Made by a program: the position numbers and the translations under genes. Source: Streptomyces tirandamycinicus (GTDB taxonomy: Bacteria; Actinomycetota; Actinomycetes; Streptomycetales; Streptomycetaceae). Taken from it: a stretch of DNA of 64,000 nt. Location: the NCBI RefSeq assembly GCF_003097515.1, contig NZ_CP029188.1, positions 4,289,001-4,353,000 on the forward strand, read 5' to 3'. The notes below the pieces were generated by a model that made no database searches, was not told where the DNA came from, and worked only from the letters and a program-made list of their open reading frames with translations. Below, in pieces: positions 51,033 through 59,990 of this stretch. Numbering within the stretch: the stretch's first letter is position 1; the number at the start of each line of letters is the position of its first letter.

Positions 51033-53641
51033 CACCACCGACACCACCCGGACGCACCCGCAGACCCGATCAACTCACCCGACTCACCCGACTCGCCCGA
51101 CTCGCCCCGCTCACCCGGCTCACCCGACTCTTCAGACCTGGCCGGCCCGTCCGCCCGGTTCGCCCGGTCCGCCCGGTCCGACCCGTCGGACCCGTCGGAC
51201 CCGTCCGACGCACCCGACCCGCCCGGCAGGCCCGGAGGACGACCGCGCTGCTCGCCGTCGCCGCCATGACCGCGGGCCTGCTGCTCGCCGCGCAGCAGCC
51301 GGCCGCGGCCGGCCCCAACCTCGTCAAGAACCCCGGCTTCGAGACCCCCGGCAGCGGCGACATGCCGTTCTGCTGGGCGAAGTCGGGCTGGGGCGACAAC
51401 GACTTCACCTTCACCACCACCACGGACGCGCACACCGGCTCCGCCGCGATGAGGGTGGAGCTCACCCGCCGGGTGGACGGCGACCGCAAGGCGCTCATCA
51501 CGGAGTCCACCGCCTGCGCCCCGCACGTCGTCCCGGAGCGCCAGTACGACCTGTCCTTCTGGTACAAGTCGACGACCCCGAACACGGCCCTCACCCTCTT
51601 CCGCCGCGACACCACGGCGGGCTGGCAGTACTGGACCGACCTGCGCACCCTCCCCATGGAGGAGGACTGGACCCGCAGCGAGGTCCGCACCCCGGCCATC
51701 CCGCCCGACACGGACCAGATCACCTGGGGTGTCTCCGTCTTCGGCACCGGCAGCGTCACCACCGACGACTACGCGATGGAGGAGGTCGCCCCGCCGCCGC
51801 CGGACCCGGTGTGCACCGCCACCGCGGAGGAGTGCGCCAAGGGCCGCTGGGAGGTGCTGCCCACCAGGAACCCGGTGCGCTCGGTGCACTCGGTGGTGCT
51901 GCACAACGGCAAGGTGCTGCTGATCGCCGGTTCCGGGAACGACCCGGCGATGTTCCAGGCGGGGACGTTCACCACCGCCGTGTACGACCCGGTGGCCGGG
52001 ACGTACCAGGACATCCCGACACCCGCGGACATGTTCTGCGCCGGCCACGTCCAGCTGTCCGACGGCCGGGTGCTGGTGATGAGCGGCAACAAGGGCTATC
52101 CCTCGGCCGACGGCTCGATCGGCTACCAGGGCCTGAAGGACTCGTACGTCTTCGACCCGGAGACCGAGACCTACACCCGGACCAACGACATGAACGGGGG
52201 CCACTGGTACCCGTCGGCGACGATCCTCGGCAACGGTGACGTCATCTCCTTCGGCGGGCTGAAGGAGGACTCCACGGGCAATGTGACCGCGGAGAAGTTC
52301 TCGGCCACCGAGAACCGGTGGCTGCCGCTCCACCAGGTCAACCAGACCTGGTCGTTCTGGGGCCTGTACCCGTCGATGATCCTGATGCAGGACGGCCGCC
52401 TCTTCTACTCGGGCAGCCATGTCTTCGGCAACGGCACCCCCGGTACCGGCGCCTCCATCTACGACTACGACGCCAACACCATCACCGACGTGCCGGGCCT
52501 GCGGAACAAGGACCAGCGCGACGAGAGCGCCAGCGTGCTGCTGCCCCCGGCGCAGGACCAGCGGGTCCTCACCATCGGCGGCGGCAACAACGAGACCAAC
52601 CCGGCGGCCAACCGGACCACCGACATCATCGACCTCAAGCAGCCCGATCCGCGGTACACGGCGGGTCCGCCGCTGCCGCAGGGCCTCGTCGACCAGGGCC
52701 AGGGCAAGCGCCCGCAGACCGGTGACGAGGGCAAGATGTACGTCTCGGCGGTGCTGCTGCCCGACGGCAAGGTCCTGGAGACCGGCGGCGGGCTGCACGA
52801 CCGGGCCGATCCGGTGTACGAGGCGTCCTTCTTCGACCCGGTGACCGACACCTACGAGCCGGGCCTCGCGGCCGACCCGATCCCGCGCACGTACCACTCG
52901 TCGGCGTTCCTGCTGCCCGACGGCCGGGTCATGGCCGTGGGCGACAACCCCGGCAACGGCACCTACAACCACAACGTGTCCATCTACACCCCGCCGTACC
53001 TGCTCAAGGGCCCCCGCCCGCGGATCACCTCGGTGGCCGACGGCGAGTGGCAGTACGGCGACACCCAGCGGATCACGGTGGACCGGCCGATCGCCAGGGC
53101 GGAACTGATCCGGCCGGCCGCGGTCACCCACTCCTCGGACCCGAACCAGCGGTTCGTGGACCTTCCGATGAGCGTGGTGGACGACACGACGATCGACCTC
53201 AACGTCACCAGCAACCCCAACCTCGCCCCGCCCGGCTGGTACATGCTCTTCGGCGTGGACGCGGCCGGGATCCCGTCGGTGGCCGAGTGGGTGCACCTGG
53301 GGGCCCCGTCCGCCGCGGCGCGGGCAGCGCAGCACGCCCCGTCGGCGCACGTCCACGACTTCGCCGGGGACCTCGGCACGCCCCCGAAGAAGAACGGCAG
53401 GAAGCGGGACTCCGCCCCGGTCAGCCCGAAGATCGCGGGCTGCGACCGGAACTACGGCACGGCCGGCGTCTGCGTGCCGCTCGCCTTCCCGGCCCCGGTG
53501 AAGGCCACCACCAAGTCCCGCTGCGACTGGCTCGCCGCGCACGGATACGGCCGGCTGAAGGTCAACGGCAAGCGCGACCCGCTCCGGCTCGACCGGGACC
53601 GGGACGGCCGCACCTGCGGGAAGGGGGACCTGAGGAGGTAG
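51029..53641 (+). CDS. Galactose-oxidase-like copper-radical oxidase (GlxA type)
   Basis: An 870-residue exported oxidase. TTG start, with AAGGAG 6 bases upstream, overlaps the preceding stop. A 75-residue Arg/Pro/Leu/Thr N-region precedes the hydrophobic core (TTALLAVAAMTAGLLLAA). A carbohydrate-binding-like domain (about 90-245, NLVKNPGFETPG) leads to a seven-bladed kelch domain and an early-set C-terminal domain. All ligands of the copper-radical site can be placed: C337 (MFCAGH) with Y394 (HWYPS) for the thioether cofactor, Y622/H623 (RTYHSS) and H701 (VTHSSDPNQR). The tail has CDWLAAHGYGRL and a DRDRDGRTC Excalibur-like calcium loop. It likely oxidises a primary alcohol of the glycan made by the three upstream enzymes. 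Confidence 0.88.
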   Translation: MTPPTPPGRTRRPDQLTRLTRLARLAPLTRLTRLFRPGRPVRPVRPVRPVRPVGPVGPVRRTRPARQARRTTALLAVAAMTAGLLLAAQQPAAAGPNLVKNPGFETPGSGDMPFCWAKSGWGDNDFTFTTTTDAHTGSAAMRVELTRRVDGDRKALITESTACAPHVVPERQYDLSFWYKSTTPNTALTLFRRDTTAGWQYWTDLRTLPMEEDWTRSEVRTPAIPPDTDQITWGVSVFGTGSVTTDDYAMEEVAPPPPDPVCTATAEECAKGRWEVLPTRNPVRSVHSVVLHNGKVLLIAGSGNDPAMFQAGTFTTAVYDPVAGTYQDIPTPADMFCAGHVQLSDGRVLVMSGNKGYPSADGSIGYQGLKDSYVFDPETETYTRTNDMNGGHWYPSATILGNGDVISFGGLKEDSTGNVTAEKFSATENRWLPLHQVNQTWSFWGLYPSMILMQDGRLFYSGSHVFGNGTPGTGASIYDYDANTITDVPGLRNKDQRDESASVLLPPAQDQRVLTIGGGNNETNPAANRTTDIIDLKQPDPRYTAGPPLPQGLVDQGQGKRPQTGDEGKMYVSAVLLPDGKVLETGGGLHDRADPVYEASFFDPVTDTYEPGLAADPIPRTYHSSAFLLPDGRVMAVGDNPGNGTYNHNVSIYTPPYLLKGPRPRITSVADGEWQYGDTQRITVDRPIARAELIRPAAVTHSSDPNQRFVDLPMSVVDDTTIDLNVTSNPNLAPPGWYMLFGVDAAGIPSVAEWVHLGAPSAAARAAQHAPSAHVHDFAGDLGTPPKKNGRKRDSAPVSPKIAGCDRNYGTAGVCVPLAFPAPVKATTKSRCDWLAAHGYGRLKVNGKRDPLRLDRDRDGRTCGKGDLRR
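51062..51232 (+). repeat. Short degenerate tandem repeats in the oxidase N-region
   Basis: Units near CTCACCCGA and then CGCCCGGTC and CCCGTCGGA are repeated head to tail and code for the TRL, RPV and GPV runs before the signal-peptide core. They closely resemble the intergenic tract at 53715-53813 on the other side of the same gene. Confidence 0.8.
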
Positions 53642-53851
53642 CCGGCCCGCCGTGTCCGGAGGTCCGGTCCCGCCATGCGGGGCCGGACCTCCACCGGCGG
53701 CCGCGCCGCGGTGCCACCCGGTCCACCCGGACGGCCCGGTCCACCCGGTCCGCCCGGTCCGTCCGGTCCACCCGGTCCGTCCGGTCCGTCCGGTCCGTCC
53801 GGTCCGTCGAGGCCGTTCCGGGCGGCCGGAGTGGCCCCCGGCCCGGCCCCC
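53642..53851. repeat. Nine-base tandem repeat tract (53715-53813)
   Basis: At least ten degenerate head-to-tail units of CCGGTCCGT/CCGGTCCAC/CCGGTCCGC fill the space between the oxidase stop and the convergent hemolysin III gene. The tract reads without stops in some frames (GPP or PVH repeats), but nothing suggests translation. No separate terminator hairpin is visible. Confidence 0.85.
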
Positions 53852-54529
53852 TCAGGCGTGCTGGTAGGCGACCAGCGAGATCCCCACGTAGTGCACGACG
53901 AAGGCGGCCAGGGTGAAGGAGTGGAAGACCTCGTGGAAGCCGAACCAGCGGGGTGAGGGGTTCGGCCGCTTCATCCCGTAGATCACGCCCCCGGCGCTGT
54001 ACAGCAGCCCGCCGACGATCACCAGCACCAGGACGGCGATGCCGCCCGTGCGCATGAAGTCGGGCAGGAAGAAGACCGCGGCCCAGCCCATCGCGATGTA
54101 GCAGGGCGTGTAGAGCCACCGGGGCGCGCCCACCCAGAACACCCGGAAGGCGATTCCGGCAACCGCTGCCGCCCAGACCGCCCACAGCAGCACCCGCCCG
54201 GTGGAGTCCGGCAGGAGCAGCAGGGTCAGCGGGGTATACGTACCGGCGATGATCAGGAAGATGTTGGCGTGGTCCAGCCGCCGGAGGACCGCCGTCGCAC
54301 GGGGTCCCCAGGTGCCCCGGTGGTAGAGCGCGCTCACACCGAAGAGCAGGCAGGCGGTGAGCACGTAGATGCCGCAGGCGATCCTGCCGCGGGTCGAGTC
54401 CGCCAGGGCGGTCAGCACGATCCCCGCGATCAGTACGGCGGGGAACATCCCCGCGTGCAGCCAGCCCCGCAACCGCGGCTTCACCGGCGGTGGATCGATC
54501 TCGGTCACATCGGGCGGCGCTGCAGTCAT
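53852..54529 (-). CDS. trhA: Hemolysin III / PAQR-like membrane protein (TrhA)
   Basis: A 225-residue protein with seven membrane helices, typical of the HlyIII/TrhA/PAQR family. It shows the conserved His/Asp pattern: SALYHRGTWG after helix 2, RRLDHANIFLIIAGTYTP and the late HEVFHSFTLAAFVVHY, residues that bind zinc in this family. Bacterial members influence membrane-lipid homeostasis. The ATG at 54529 gives the normal length. Convergent with the oxidase operon and divergent from PEP carboxykinase. Confidence 0.92.
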   Translation of the reverse strand: MTAAPPDVTEIDPPPVKPRLRGWLHAGMFPAVLIAGIVLTALADSTRGRIACGIYVLTACLLFGVSALYHRGTWGPRATAVLRRLDHANIFLIIAGTYTPLTLLLLPDSTGRVLLWAVWAAAVAGIAFRVFWVGAPRWLYTPCYIAMGWAAVFFLPDFMRTGGIAVLVLVIVGGLLYSAGGVIYGMKRPNPSPRWFGFHEVFHSFTLAAFVVHYVGISLVAYQHA

Positions 54530-54724
54530 GGCGGCATGCTACCTACGGGGCCGTAGGCGACCGCCCCCCGAGTGGCAATGCTCACGTGAGGGGTCCTCTG
54601 GACAGATGGGCACCGGGCACGGATGATCAGATGAGTGCGGTCGGCACCGGATGAGCGGCTACGAAGCATCCGGGTCGCAGCCCCCACGGGGCGACAACCT
54701 CAAACCCCTCATTTAGGAGCAATC

Positions 54725-56548
54725 GTGGCGCGCGACATCGCGGCTCCCGGCAATGCCCCCACCAACCACCAGGAACTGATCGCCTGGGTCGACGAGATCG
54801 CGGAAATGACGCAGCCGGACCGGGTGGTCTGGTGCGACGGTTCCGAGGCCGAGTACGACCGCCTGGCCGAGGAGCTGGTCGCCAAGGGCACGTTCCGCAA
54901 GCTGGACCCGATCAAGCGCCCGAACTCCTACTACGCGGCCTCCGACCCCACGGACGTGGCGCGCGTCGAGGACCGCACCTTCATCTGCTCCGAGAAGGAG
55001 GAGGACGCCGGCCCGACGAACCACTGGAAGGCCCCCGCGGAGATGCGGGAGGTCTTCTCCGGCGAGAAGGGAGTCTTCCGCGGTTCGATGAAGGGCCGGA
55101 CGATGTACGTCGTCCCCTTCTGCATGGGCCCCCTCGGCTCGCCGCTCTCCGCGCTGGGCGTCGAGATCACCGACTCCGCCTATGTGGCCGTGGCCATGCG
55201 CACGATGACCCGGATGGGCCAGGCCGTGCTGGACGAGCTCGGCTCCGACGGCTTCTTCGTGAAGGCCGTGCACACCCTGGGCGCACCGCTGGAGCCGGGC
55301 CAGGAGGACGTTCCGTGGCCGTGCAACTCCACGAAGTACATCTCGCACTTCCCCGAGTCCCGTGAGATCTGGTCCTACGGCTCCGGCTACGGCGGCAACG
55401 CCCTCCTCGGCAAGAAGTGCTACGCCCTGCGCATCGCGTCCGTCATGGCCCGCGACGAGGGCTGGCTCGCCGAGCACATGCTCATCCTCAAGCTGACCCC
55501 GCCGCAGGGCGAGTCGAAGTACGTGGCCGCCGCCTTCCCGTCGGCCTGCGGCAAGACCAACCTGGCCATGCTGGAGCCCACGATCTCCGGCTGGACGGTG
55601 GAGACCATCGGCGACGACATCGCCTGGATGCGGTTCGGCGAGGACGGCCGGCTCTACGCGATCAACCCCGAGGCCGGCTTCTTCGGCGTCGCGCCCGGCA
55701 CCGGCGAGCACACCAACGCCAACGCCATGAAGACCCTGTGGGGCAACGCGGTCTTCACCAACGTCGCCCTCACCGACGACAACGACATCTGGTGGGAGGG
55801 CATGACGGAGGACACTCCGGCGCACCTGACCGACTGGAAGGGCAACGACTGGACGCCGGAGTCCGGCACCCCGGCCGCCCACCCGAACGCCCGCTTCACC
55901 GTCCCCGCCGCGCAGTGCCCGATCATCGCGCCGGAGTGGGAGGACCCGAAGGGAGTGCCGATCTCGGCGATCCTCTTCGGCGGCCGCCGTGCCTCCGCCG
56001 TCCCGCTGGTGACCGAGTCCTTCGACTGGCAGCACGGCGTCTTCCTGGGCGCGAACGTCGCCTCCGAGAAGACCGCCGCCGCCGAGGGCAGGGTCGGCGA
56101 GCTGCGCCGCGACCCGTTCGCGATGCTGCCCTTCTGCGGCTACAACATGGGCGACTACATGGCCCACTGGATCAAGGTCGGCAAGGAGGCCGACCCGTCC
56201 AAGCTCCCGAAGATCTACTACGTGAACTGGTTCCGCAAGAACGACGCCGGCGAGTTCGTGTGGCCGGGCTTCGGCGAGAACAGCCGGGTGCTGAAGTGGA
56301 TCGTGGAGCGCCTGGAGGGCAGGGCCGAGGGCGTCGAGACCGCCATCGGCATCCTCCCCACCCGGAAGTCCCTGGACACCGACGGCCTGGAGCTGGCCGA
56401 CGAGGACCTGGACTTCCTGCTGAAGGTCGACGCGGACGTCTGGCGCGAGGAGGCCGCGCTGGTCCCCGAGCACCTCAACACCTTCGGTGACCACACCCCG
56501 AAGGAGCTGTGGGACGAGTACCGCGCACTGGTCGCCCGACTGGGCTGA
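54725..56548 (+). CDS. pckG: Phosphoenolpyruvate carboxykinase (GTP)
   Basis: A 607-residue enzyme that converts oxaloacetate and GTP to phosphoenolpyruvate, opening gluconeogenesis. The P-loop is AFPSACGKTNLAM with the reactive Cys of the GTP-type class; other signatures are GGNALLGKKCYALR, the metal-site region DDIAWMRFG and FGGRRASAVPLV. The GTG start has TAGGAGC 6 bases upstream. It is a single gene ended by a hairpin at 56567-56612. Confidence 0.96.
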   Translation: MARDIAAPGNAPTNHQELIAWVDEIAEMTQPDRVVWCDGSEAEYDRLAEELVAKGTFRKLDPIKRPNSYYAASDPTDVARVEDRTFICSEKEEDAGPTNHWKAPAEMREVFSGEKGVFRGSMKGRTMYVVPFCMGPLGSPLSALGVEITDSAYVAVAMRTMTRMGQAVLDELGSDGFFVKAVHTLGAPLEPGQEDVPWPCNSTKYISHFPESREIWSYGSGYGGNALLGKKCYALRIASVMARDEGWLAEHMLILKLTPPQGESKYVAAAFPSACGKTNLAMLEPTISGWTVETIGDDIAWMRFGEDGRLYAINPEAGFFGVAPGTGEHTNANAMKTLWGNAVFTNVALTDDNDIWWEGMTEDTPAHLTDWKGNDWTPESGTPAAHPNARFTVPAAQCPIIAPEWEDPKGVPISAILFGGRRASAVPLVTESFDWQHGVFLGANVASEKTAAAEGRVGELRRDPFAMLPFCGYNMGDYMAHWIKVGKEADPSKLPKIYYVNWFRKNDAGEFVWPGFGENSRVLKWIVERLEGRAEGVETAIGILPTRKSLDTDGLELADEDLDFLLKVDADVWREEAALVPEHLNTFGDHTPKELWDEYRALVARLG

Positions 56549-56566
56549 ACCCCCACTCGGAGCCGA

Positions 56567-56612
56567 GGCCGGGGCCCGCACCGTACAACGGCGTACGGAG
56601 CGGGCCCCGGCC
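56567..56612. terminator. Strong bidirectional terminator after pckG
   Basis: GGCCGGGGCCCGC and CCGTAC pair with GTACGG and GCGGGCCCCGGCC, a 19-bp stem with one A-A bulge pair and a five- or six-base loop, followed by TTT. It lies 19 bases after the stop, between convergent genes. Confidence 0.88.
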
Positions 56613-56738
56613 CTTTGCGGCCTTCCGGCGGCACTCCGGCCGCGTCGCGCGGCCCCGGACTCCGGCAGGGTCCGAACCCCCCGGGGGCGGGTGAGTGGCG
56701 CCCGGCCCGCGCGTCACGCGGCACGCGGACCGGGGCCG

Positions 56739-57125
56739 TCAGGGGGCGCCGACCAGCCGCGCGTCACGCAGGGCGGCGGTGTGCGCGTCCATCCGCCCGG
56801 CGGCGAGGATCGCGACGGCGGTGTCGGCGCGCGAGGCGGCCACCACCAGGGCGCGCCCGGCGAGTGCCAGGGCGCGGTGGTGGAGGGCGGCCGGGTCGGC
56901 GCCGCTGAGTCCGGCGTGGCGGGCGGGCGGGGCGCCGCGCAGCCTCGCGACCTGCTCGGCGATGCCCTCCGCGTCGGCGGCGAGTCCGAGCTCGTCGGTG
57001 ACGGCGAGGAGCGCGGCGAGATGCCCGGCGAGCTGGATGTCCAGCTCCTCCTCGCGGCTGCGGTGGGGGAAGTCGCGCTCGCCGGCCATCGAGTGCACCG
57101 ACTTGGAGCGGATCGGTTCGTACAT
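56739..57125 (-). CDS. Conserved hypothetical protein (possibly iron/redox-regulated)
   Basis: A 128-residue soluble, mostly helical protein: YEPIRSKSVHSMAGERDFPH, then REEELDIQLAGHLAALLAV and an Ala-rich C-terminus with HRALALAGRALVVAASRADT. No domain is recognised. GGAGGCC lies 5 bases before the ATG. The upstream region holds a TTAGA-N5-TCTAA dyad that could be an operator. Nearest upstream neighbour on the same strand is the aminotransferase, 113 bases away. Confidence 0.72.
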   Translation of the reverse strand: MYEPIRSKSVHSMAGERDFPHRSREEELDIQLAGHLAALLAVTDELGLAADAEGIAEQVARLRGAPPARHAGLSGADPAALHHRALALAGRALVVAASRADTAVAILAAGRMDAHTAALRDARLVGAP

Positions 57126-57163
57126 GGGACGGCCTCCTGCAGTAGCTCTGGAGCCATCCTAGC

Positions 57164-57178
57164 TTAGATTGCGTCTAA
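57164..57178. promoter_or_regulatory. Candidate operator TTAGA-N5-TCTAA
   Basis: A perfect 5-bp dyad with a five-base spacer, TTAGATTGCGTCTAA, in an AT-rich island 39 bases before the start of the hypothetical gene at 57125. The size and 15-bp symmetry recall Fur-family boxes, but the exact sequence is not one I can assign. Confidence 0.45.
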
Positions 57179-57238
57179 AGTTGAGGCCTGTCCGGAAGAA
57201 GGTGGGCCGGTCCGCGTGCGCTCCGGACCCCCGTGGCG

Positions 57239-58450
57239 TCAGGGCTGGCTGTAGCCGTCCAGAAAGGTGCCGATCCGGGTGACCGCGTCCGACAGATCCG
57301 TCACGTTCGGCAGGGTGACGATCCGGAAGTGGTCGGGCTCGTGCCAGTTGAAGCCCGTTCCGTGGACGACCATGATCTTCTCGGTGCGCAGCAGGTCCAG
57401 CACCATCTGCCGGTCGTCCTTGATCTTGTGGACCTGCGGGTCGAGCCGCGGGAACAGGTAGAGCGCCCCCTTGGGCTTCACGCACGTCACGCCCGGGATC
57501 TGCGTCAGCAGGTCGTACGCCGCGTCGCGCTGCTCCAGCAGCCGTCCGCCCGGCAGGACCAGGTCCTCGATCGACTGCCGCCCCTGCAGGGCGGCGGCCA
57601 CCGCGTGCTGCGCCGGCATGTTGGCGCACAGCCGCATGTTCGCCAGGATCGTCAGACCCTCGATGTACGAGGTCGCGTGCGCCTTGGGCCCGCAGACCGC
57701 GAGCCAGCCGCTGCGGTAGCCCGCGACCCGGTAGTTCTTCGACATGCCGTTGAAGGTGAGGACCAGCAGGTCCGGCGCGATCGCGGCGGTCGGGGTGTGG
57801 GTGGCCCCGTCGTAGAGGATCTTGTCGTAGATCTCGTCCGAGCACACCACCAGCCGGTGCCGGCGGGCGACGTCCGTGAGCTGCCGCAGCATCTCGTCGT
57901 CGTAGACCGCGCCGGTGGGGTTGTTCGGGTTGATGATCACGATCGCCTTGGTGCGATCGGTGATCTTCCGCTCGATGTCCGCGACGTCCGGCATCCAGTC
58001 GGACCCCTCGTCGCACCGGTAGTGCACGGCCGTCCCGCCGGAGAGCGACACCGCGGCCGTCCAGAGCGGGTAGTCCGGCGCGGGCACCAGCACCTCGTCG
58101 CCGTCGTCGAGCAGCGCCTGCATGGACATCTGGATCAGCTCGGAGACCCCGTTGCCGAGGTAGACGTCGTCGATGGAGAGCGCGATGCCCTTGGTCTCGT
58201 AGTGGCTCATGATCGCCCGGCGGGCGCTCAGCAGGCCCTTCGCGTCGCCGTAGCCGTGGGCGTCCCCCACGTTCCGCAGCACGTCCTCGAGGATCGCCGG
58301 GGGGCACTCGAAGCCGAAGGCGGCCGGGTTCCCGGTGTTCAGCTTGAGGATGCGGTGACCGGCCGCCTCCAGCCGCATCGCCTCCTCGAGCACCGGACCC
58401 CGGATCTCGTAACAGACGTTGGCGAGCTTGGTCGACTGGATCACCTGCAT
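57239..58450 (-). CDS. PLP-dependent aminotransferase (AlaA-like, fold type I)
   Basis: A 403-residue class-I aminotransferase, closest in pattern to the glutamate-pyruvate (AlaA/AlaC) group. PLP-binding segment FNGMSKNYRVAGYRSGW contains the Schiff-base Lys; NPNNPTGAVY and CSDEIYDKILYDG are family hallmarks, and the C-terminal arginine motif lies in DHFRIVTLPN. Alternatives are other branched-chain or aromatic class-I transaminases. ATG at 58450 gives normal length. Single gene. Confidence 0.92.
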   Translation of the reverse strand: MQVIQSTKLANVCYEIRGPVLEEAMRLEAAGHRILKLNTGNPAAFGFECPPAILEDVLRNVGDAHGYGDAKGLLSARRAIMSHYETKGIALSIDDVYLGNGVSELIQMSMQALLDDGDEVLVPAPDYPLWTAAVSLSGGTAVHYRCDEGSDWMPDVADIERKITDRTKAIVIINPNNPTGAVYDDEMLRQLTDVARRHRLVVCSDEIYDKILYDGATHTPTAAIAPDLLVLTFNGMSKNYRVAGYRSGWLAVCGPKAHATSYIEGLTILANMRLCANMPAQHAVAAALQGRQSIEDLVLPGGRLLEQRDAAYDLLTQIPGVTCVKPKGALYLFPRLDPQVHKIKDDRQMVLDLLRTEKIMVVHGTGFNWHEPDHFRIVTLPNVTDLSDAVTRIGTFLDGYSQP

Positions 58451-58644
58451 GGCGTGAGCTTACGGGCCCGCGGCGGGACGCGCTCCGTGTTTTGGGCCAC
58501 CCCGGGGCCGGGGTGAGGGCCGGGGCCGGGGCCGGAGTCGGGCCCGGCGGCGGTGAGGGTGGCGGCGAGGGGCGGTCCGGCGGGGCCGTGCCGTCGAATA
58601 GGTCGAATAGCTCATGTGTTCGGTTTCCCGGGTACTCTGGGGGC

Positions 58645-59277
58645 ATGCCCCCAGTCCATCTCCAGGGATCGCTCTTCGACCAGACCGACGAGATACGGCT
58701 CGGCCCGCTGACCGGCGTCCGCCGCACGGTGCTGGGGCAGGGCGCCTGGCTCGACGTGCTGCCGGGCTGGCTCAGCGGCGCCGACGCGCTCTTCCGGGAG
58801 CTGGCGGAAGGCGTCCCCTGGCGGGCCGAGCGGCGCCGGATGTACGAGCGCGAGGTCGACGTGCCCCGGCTGCTCGCCCACTACCGCGAGGGAGAGCCAC
58901 TGCCCCACCCGGTCCTGGCCGAGGCCCGCGACGCGCTCACCGCGCACTACGCCGCCGAACTCGGCGAGCCGTTCGTGACGGCCGGGCTCTGCTACTACCG
59001 CGACGGCCACGACAGCGTCGCCTGGCACGGCGACCGCACCGGCCGGGGCTCCCGGGAGGACACGATGGTCGCCATCCTCTCCGTCGGCACCCCGCGCGAC
59101 CTCGCGCTCCGGCCCAGGAACGGCCACGGCGCGGCGGTCCGCAGAGCCCTCGGCCACGGCGACCTCGTCGTCATGGGCGGCTCCTGCCAGCGGACCTGGG
59201 AGCACGCCGTCCCCAAGACCAGCCGGGCCGTGGGGGCCAGGGTCAGCGTCCAGTTCCGGCCGCGCGGGGTGAACTGA
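58645..59277 (+). CDS. alkB: AlkB-type 2-oxoglutarate/Fe(II) DNA-repair dioxygenase
   Basis: A 210-residue oxidative demethylase that would remove alkyl groups from DNA bases. The iron ligands are H128 and D130 in WHGDRTG and H187 in TWEHAVPK; the 2-oxoglutarate-binding arginine is in VSVQFRPRG. AGLCYYRDGHDSVAWHGD is the typical sheet before the iron motif. The ATG at 58645 sets the family length. The gene has its own upstream region and is ended by a perfect hairpin at 59365-59401. Confidence 0.92.
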   Translation: MPPVHLQGSLFDQTDEIRLGPLTGVRRTVLGQGAWLDVLPGWLSGADALFRELAEGVPWRAERRRMYEREVDVPRLLAHYREGEPLPHPVLAEARDALTAHYAAELGEPFVTAGLCYYRDGHDSVAWHGDRTGRGSREDTMVAILSVGTPRDLALRPRNGHGAAVRRALGHGDLVVMGGSCQRTWEHAVPKTSRAVGARVSVQFRPRGVN

Positions 59278-59364
59278 GGGGCCCGGCAGGGCGCGCGACG
59301 TGCCGGGGGACCGTCCCGGCGGCGGGCCCCGCAGCTCGCCGGCCCGGTCCGCTACGCGAAGCAC

Positions 59365-59401
59365 CAGGGGCCGGTCGCTCGATGCGAGCGACCGGCCCCT
59401 G
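59365..59401. terminator. Bidirectional hairpin terminator
   Basis: A perfect 17-bp stem (CAGGGGCCGGTCGCTCG and complement) with a three-base ATG loop, between convergent alkB and the secreted-protein gene. Confidence 0.9.
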
Positions 59402-59450
59402 CCGTACCTCCCGGTGTGCGGCCCGCGCCGGAACCGGGATCAGGTCAGTC

Positions 59451-59990
59451 TCAGACGGGGGTACCCGGGAGCTGAGTGAACCCGGGCGCGCACTGGGTTC
59501 CGATGTTCGACCCGGTGAGCGGCACTCCCGGCGTGATGTCGCAGCGGACCTCGTAGATCTTCCCGCTGCCGGCCAGCAGCGTGATGAGGACCTCGTCCGT
59601 GGCCGCGGTGCCGTCACCGTCGTCGGCGACGATGTCGAGGTCCTCGGTGCAGTCCGGGGTTCCCGGCACGAGCGCGAGGGGGGTCCAGACGCCGGGGTTG
59701 CGGCTGTCGTAGAGGTAGGCGTTGCCCTTGCGGTCGGTCGTGACCCGCACCACCGTCTCCGGCGTACCGGCTGCCGGATCGTCCACGATGGCCGTGCTGA
59801 TGTCGCGCTCCGCGATCCGGCACCGCTTGCCGTTGCCGTCCCCGAACGCGAGACCGGTCACCTCCTGGGCGATGGTCATGGCGTCGGGCGTGACGTCCGC
59901 GGCCGCCGCGGACGGGGCCATGACCGCGCCGGCCAGCACGGCCCCCGTGACTGCCGCAAGGCCCTTGGTGGCCCAAGCGAGCTTCTTCAT
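59451..59990 (-). CDS. Secreted hypothetical protein
   Basis: A 179-residue protein with a clear Sec signal peptide (LAWATKGLAAVTGAVLAGAV, cleavage after APSAAA-AD). The mature part has four Cys (KRCRIAE, DCTEDLD, EVRCDI, TQCAPG), likely two disulfides, and Asp-rich segments. No named domain is recognised. AAAGGGA lies upstream of the ATG. Likely extracellular. Confidence 0.8.
   Translation of the reverse strand: MKKLAWATKGLAAVTGAVLAGAVMAPSAAAADVTPDAMTIAQEVTGLAFGDGNGKRCRIAERDISTAIVDDPAAGTPETVVRVTTDRKGNAYLYDSRNPGVWTPLALVPGTPDCTEDLDIVADDGDGTAATDEVLITLLAGSGKIYEVRCDITPGVPLTGSNIGTQCAPGFTQLPGTPV

Noticed and set aside
53715..53813. CRISPR-like array
   Set aside because: Units are nine bases, contiguous and without spacers; this is a simple tandem repeat.
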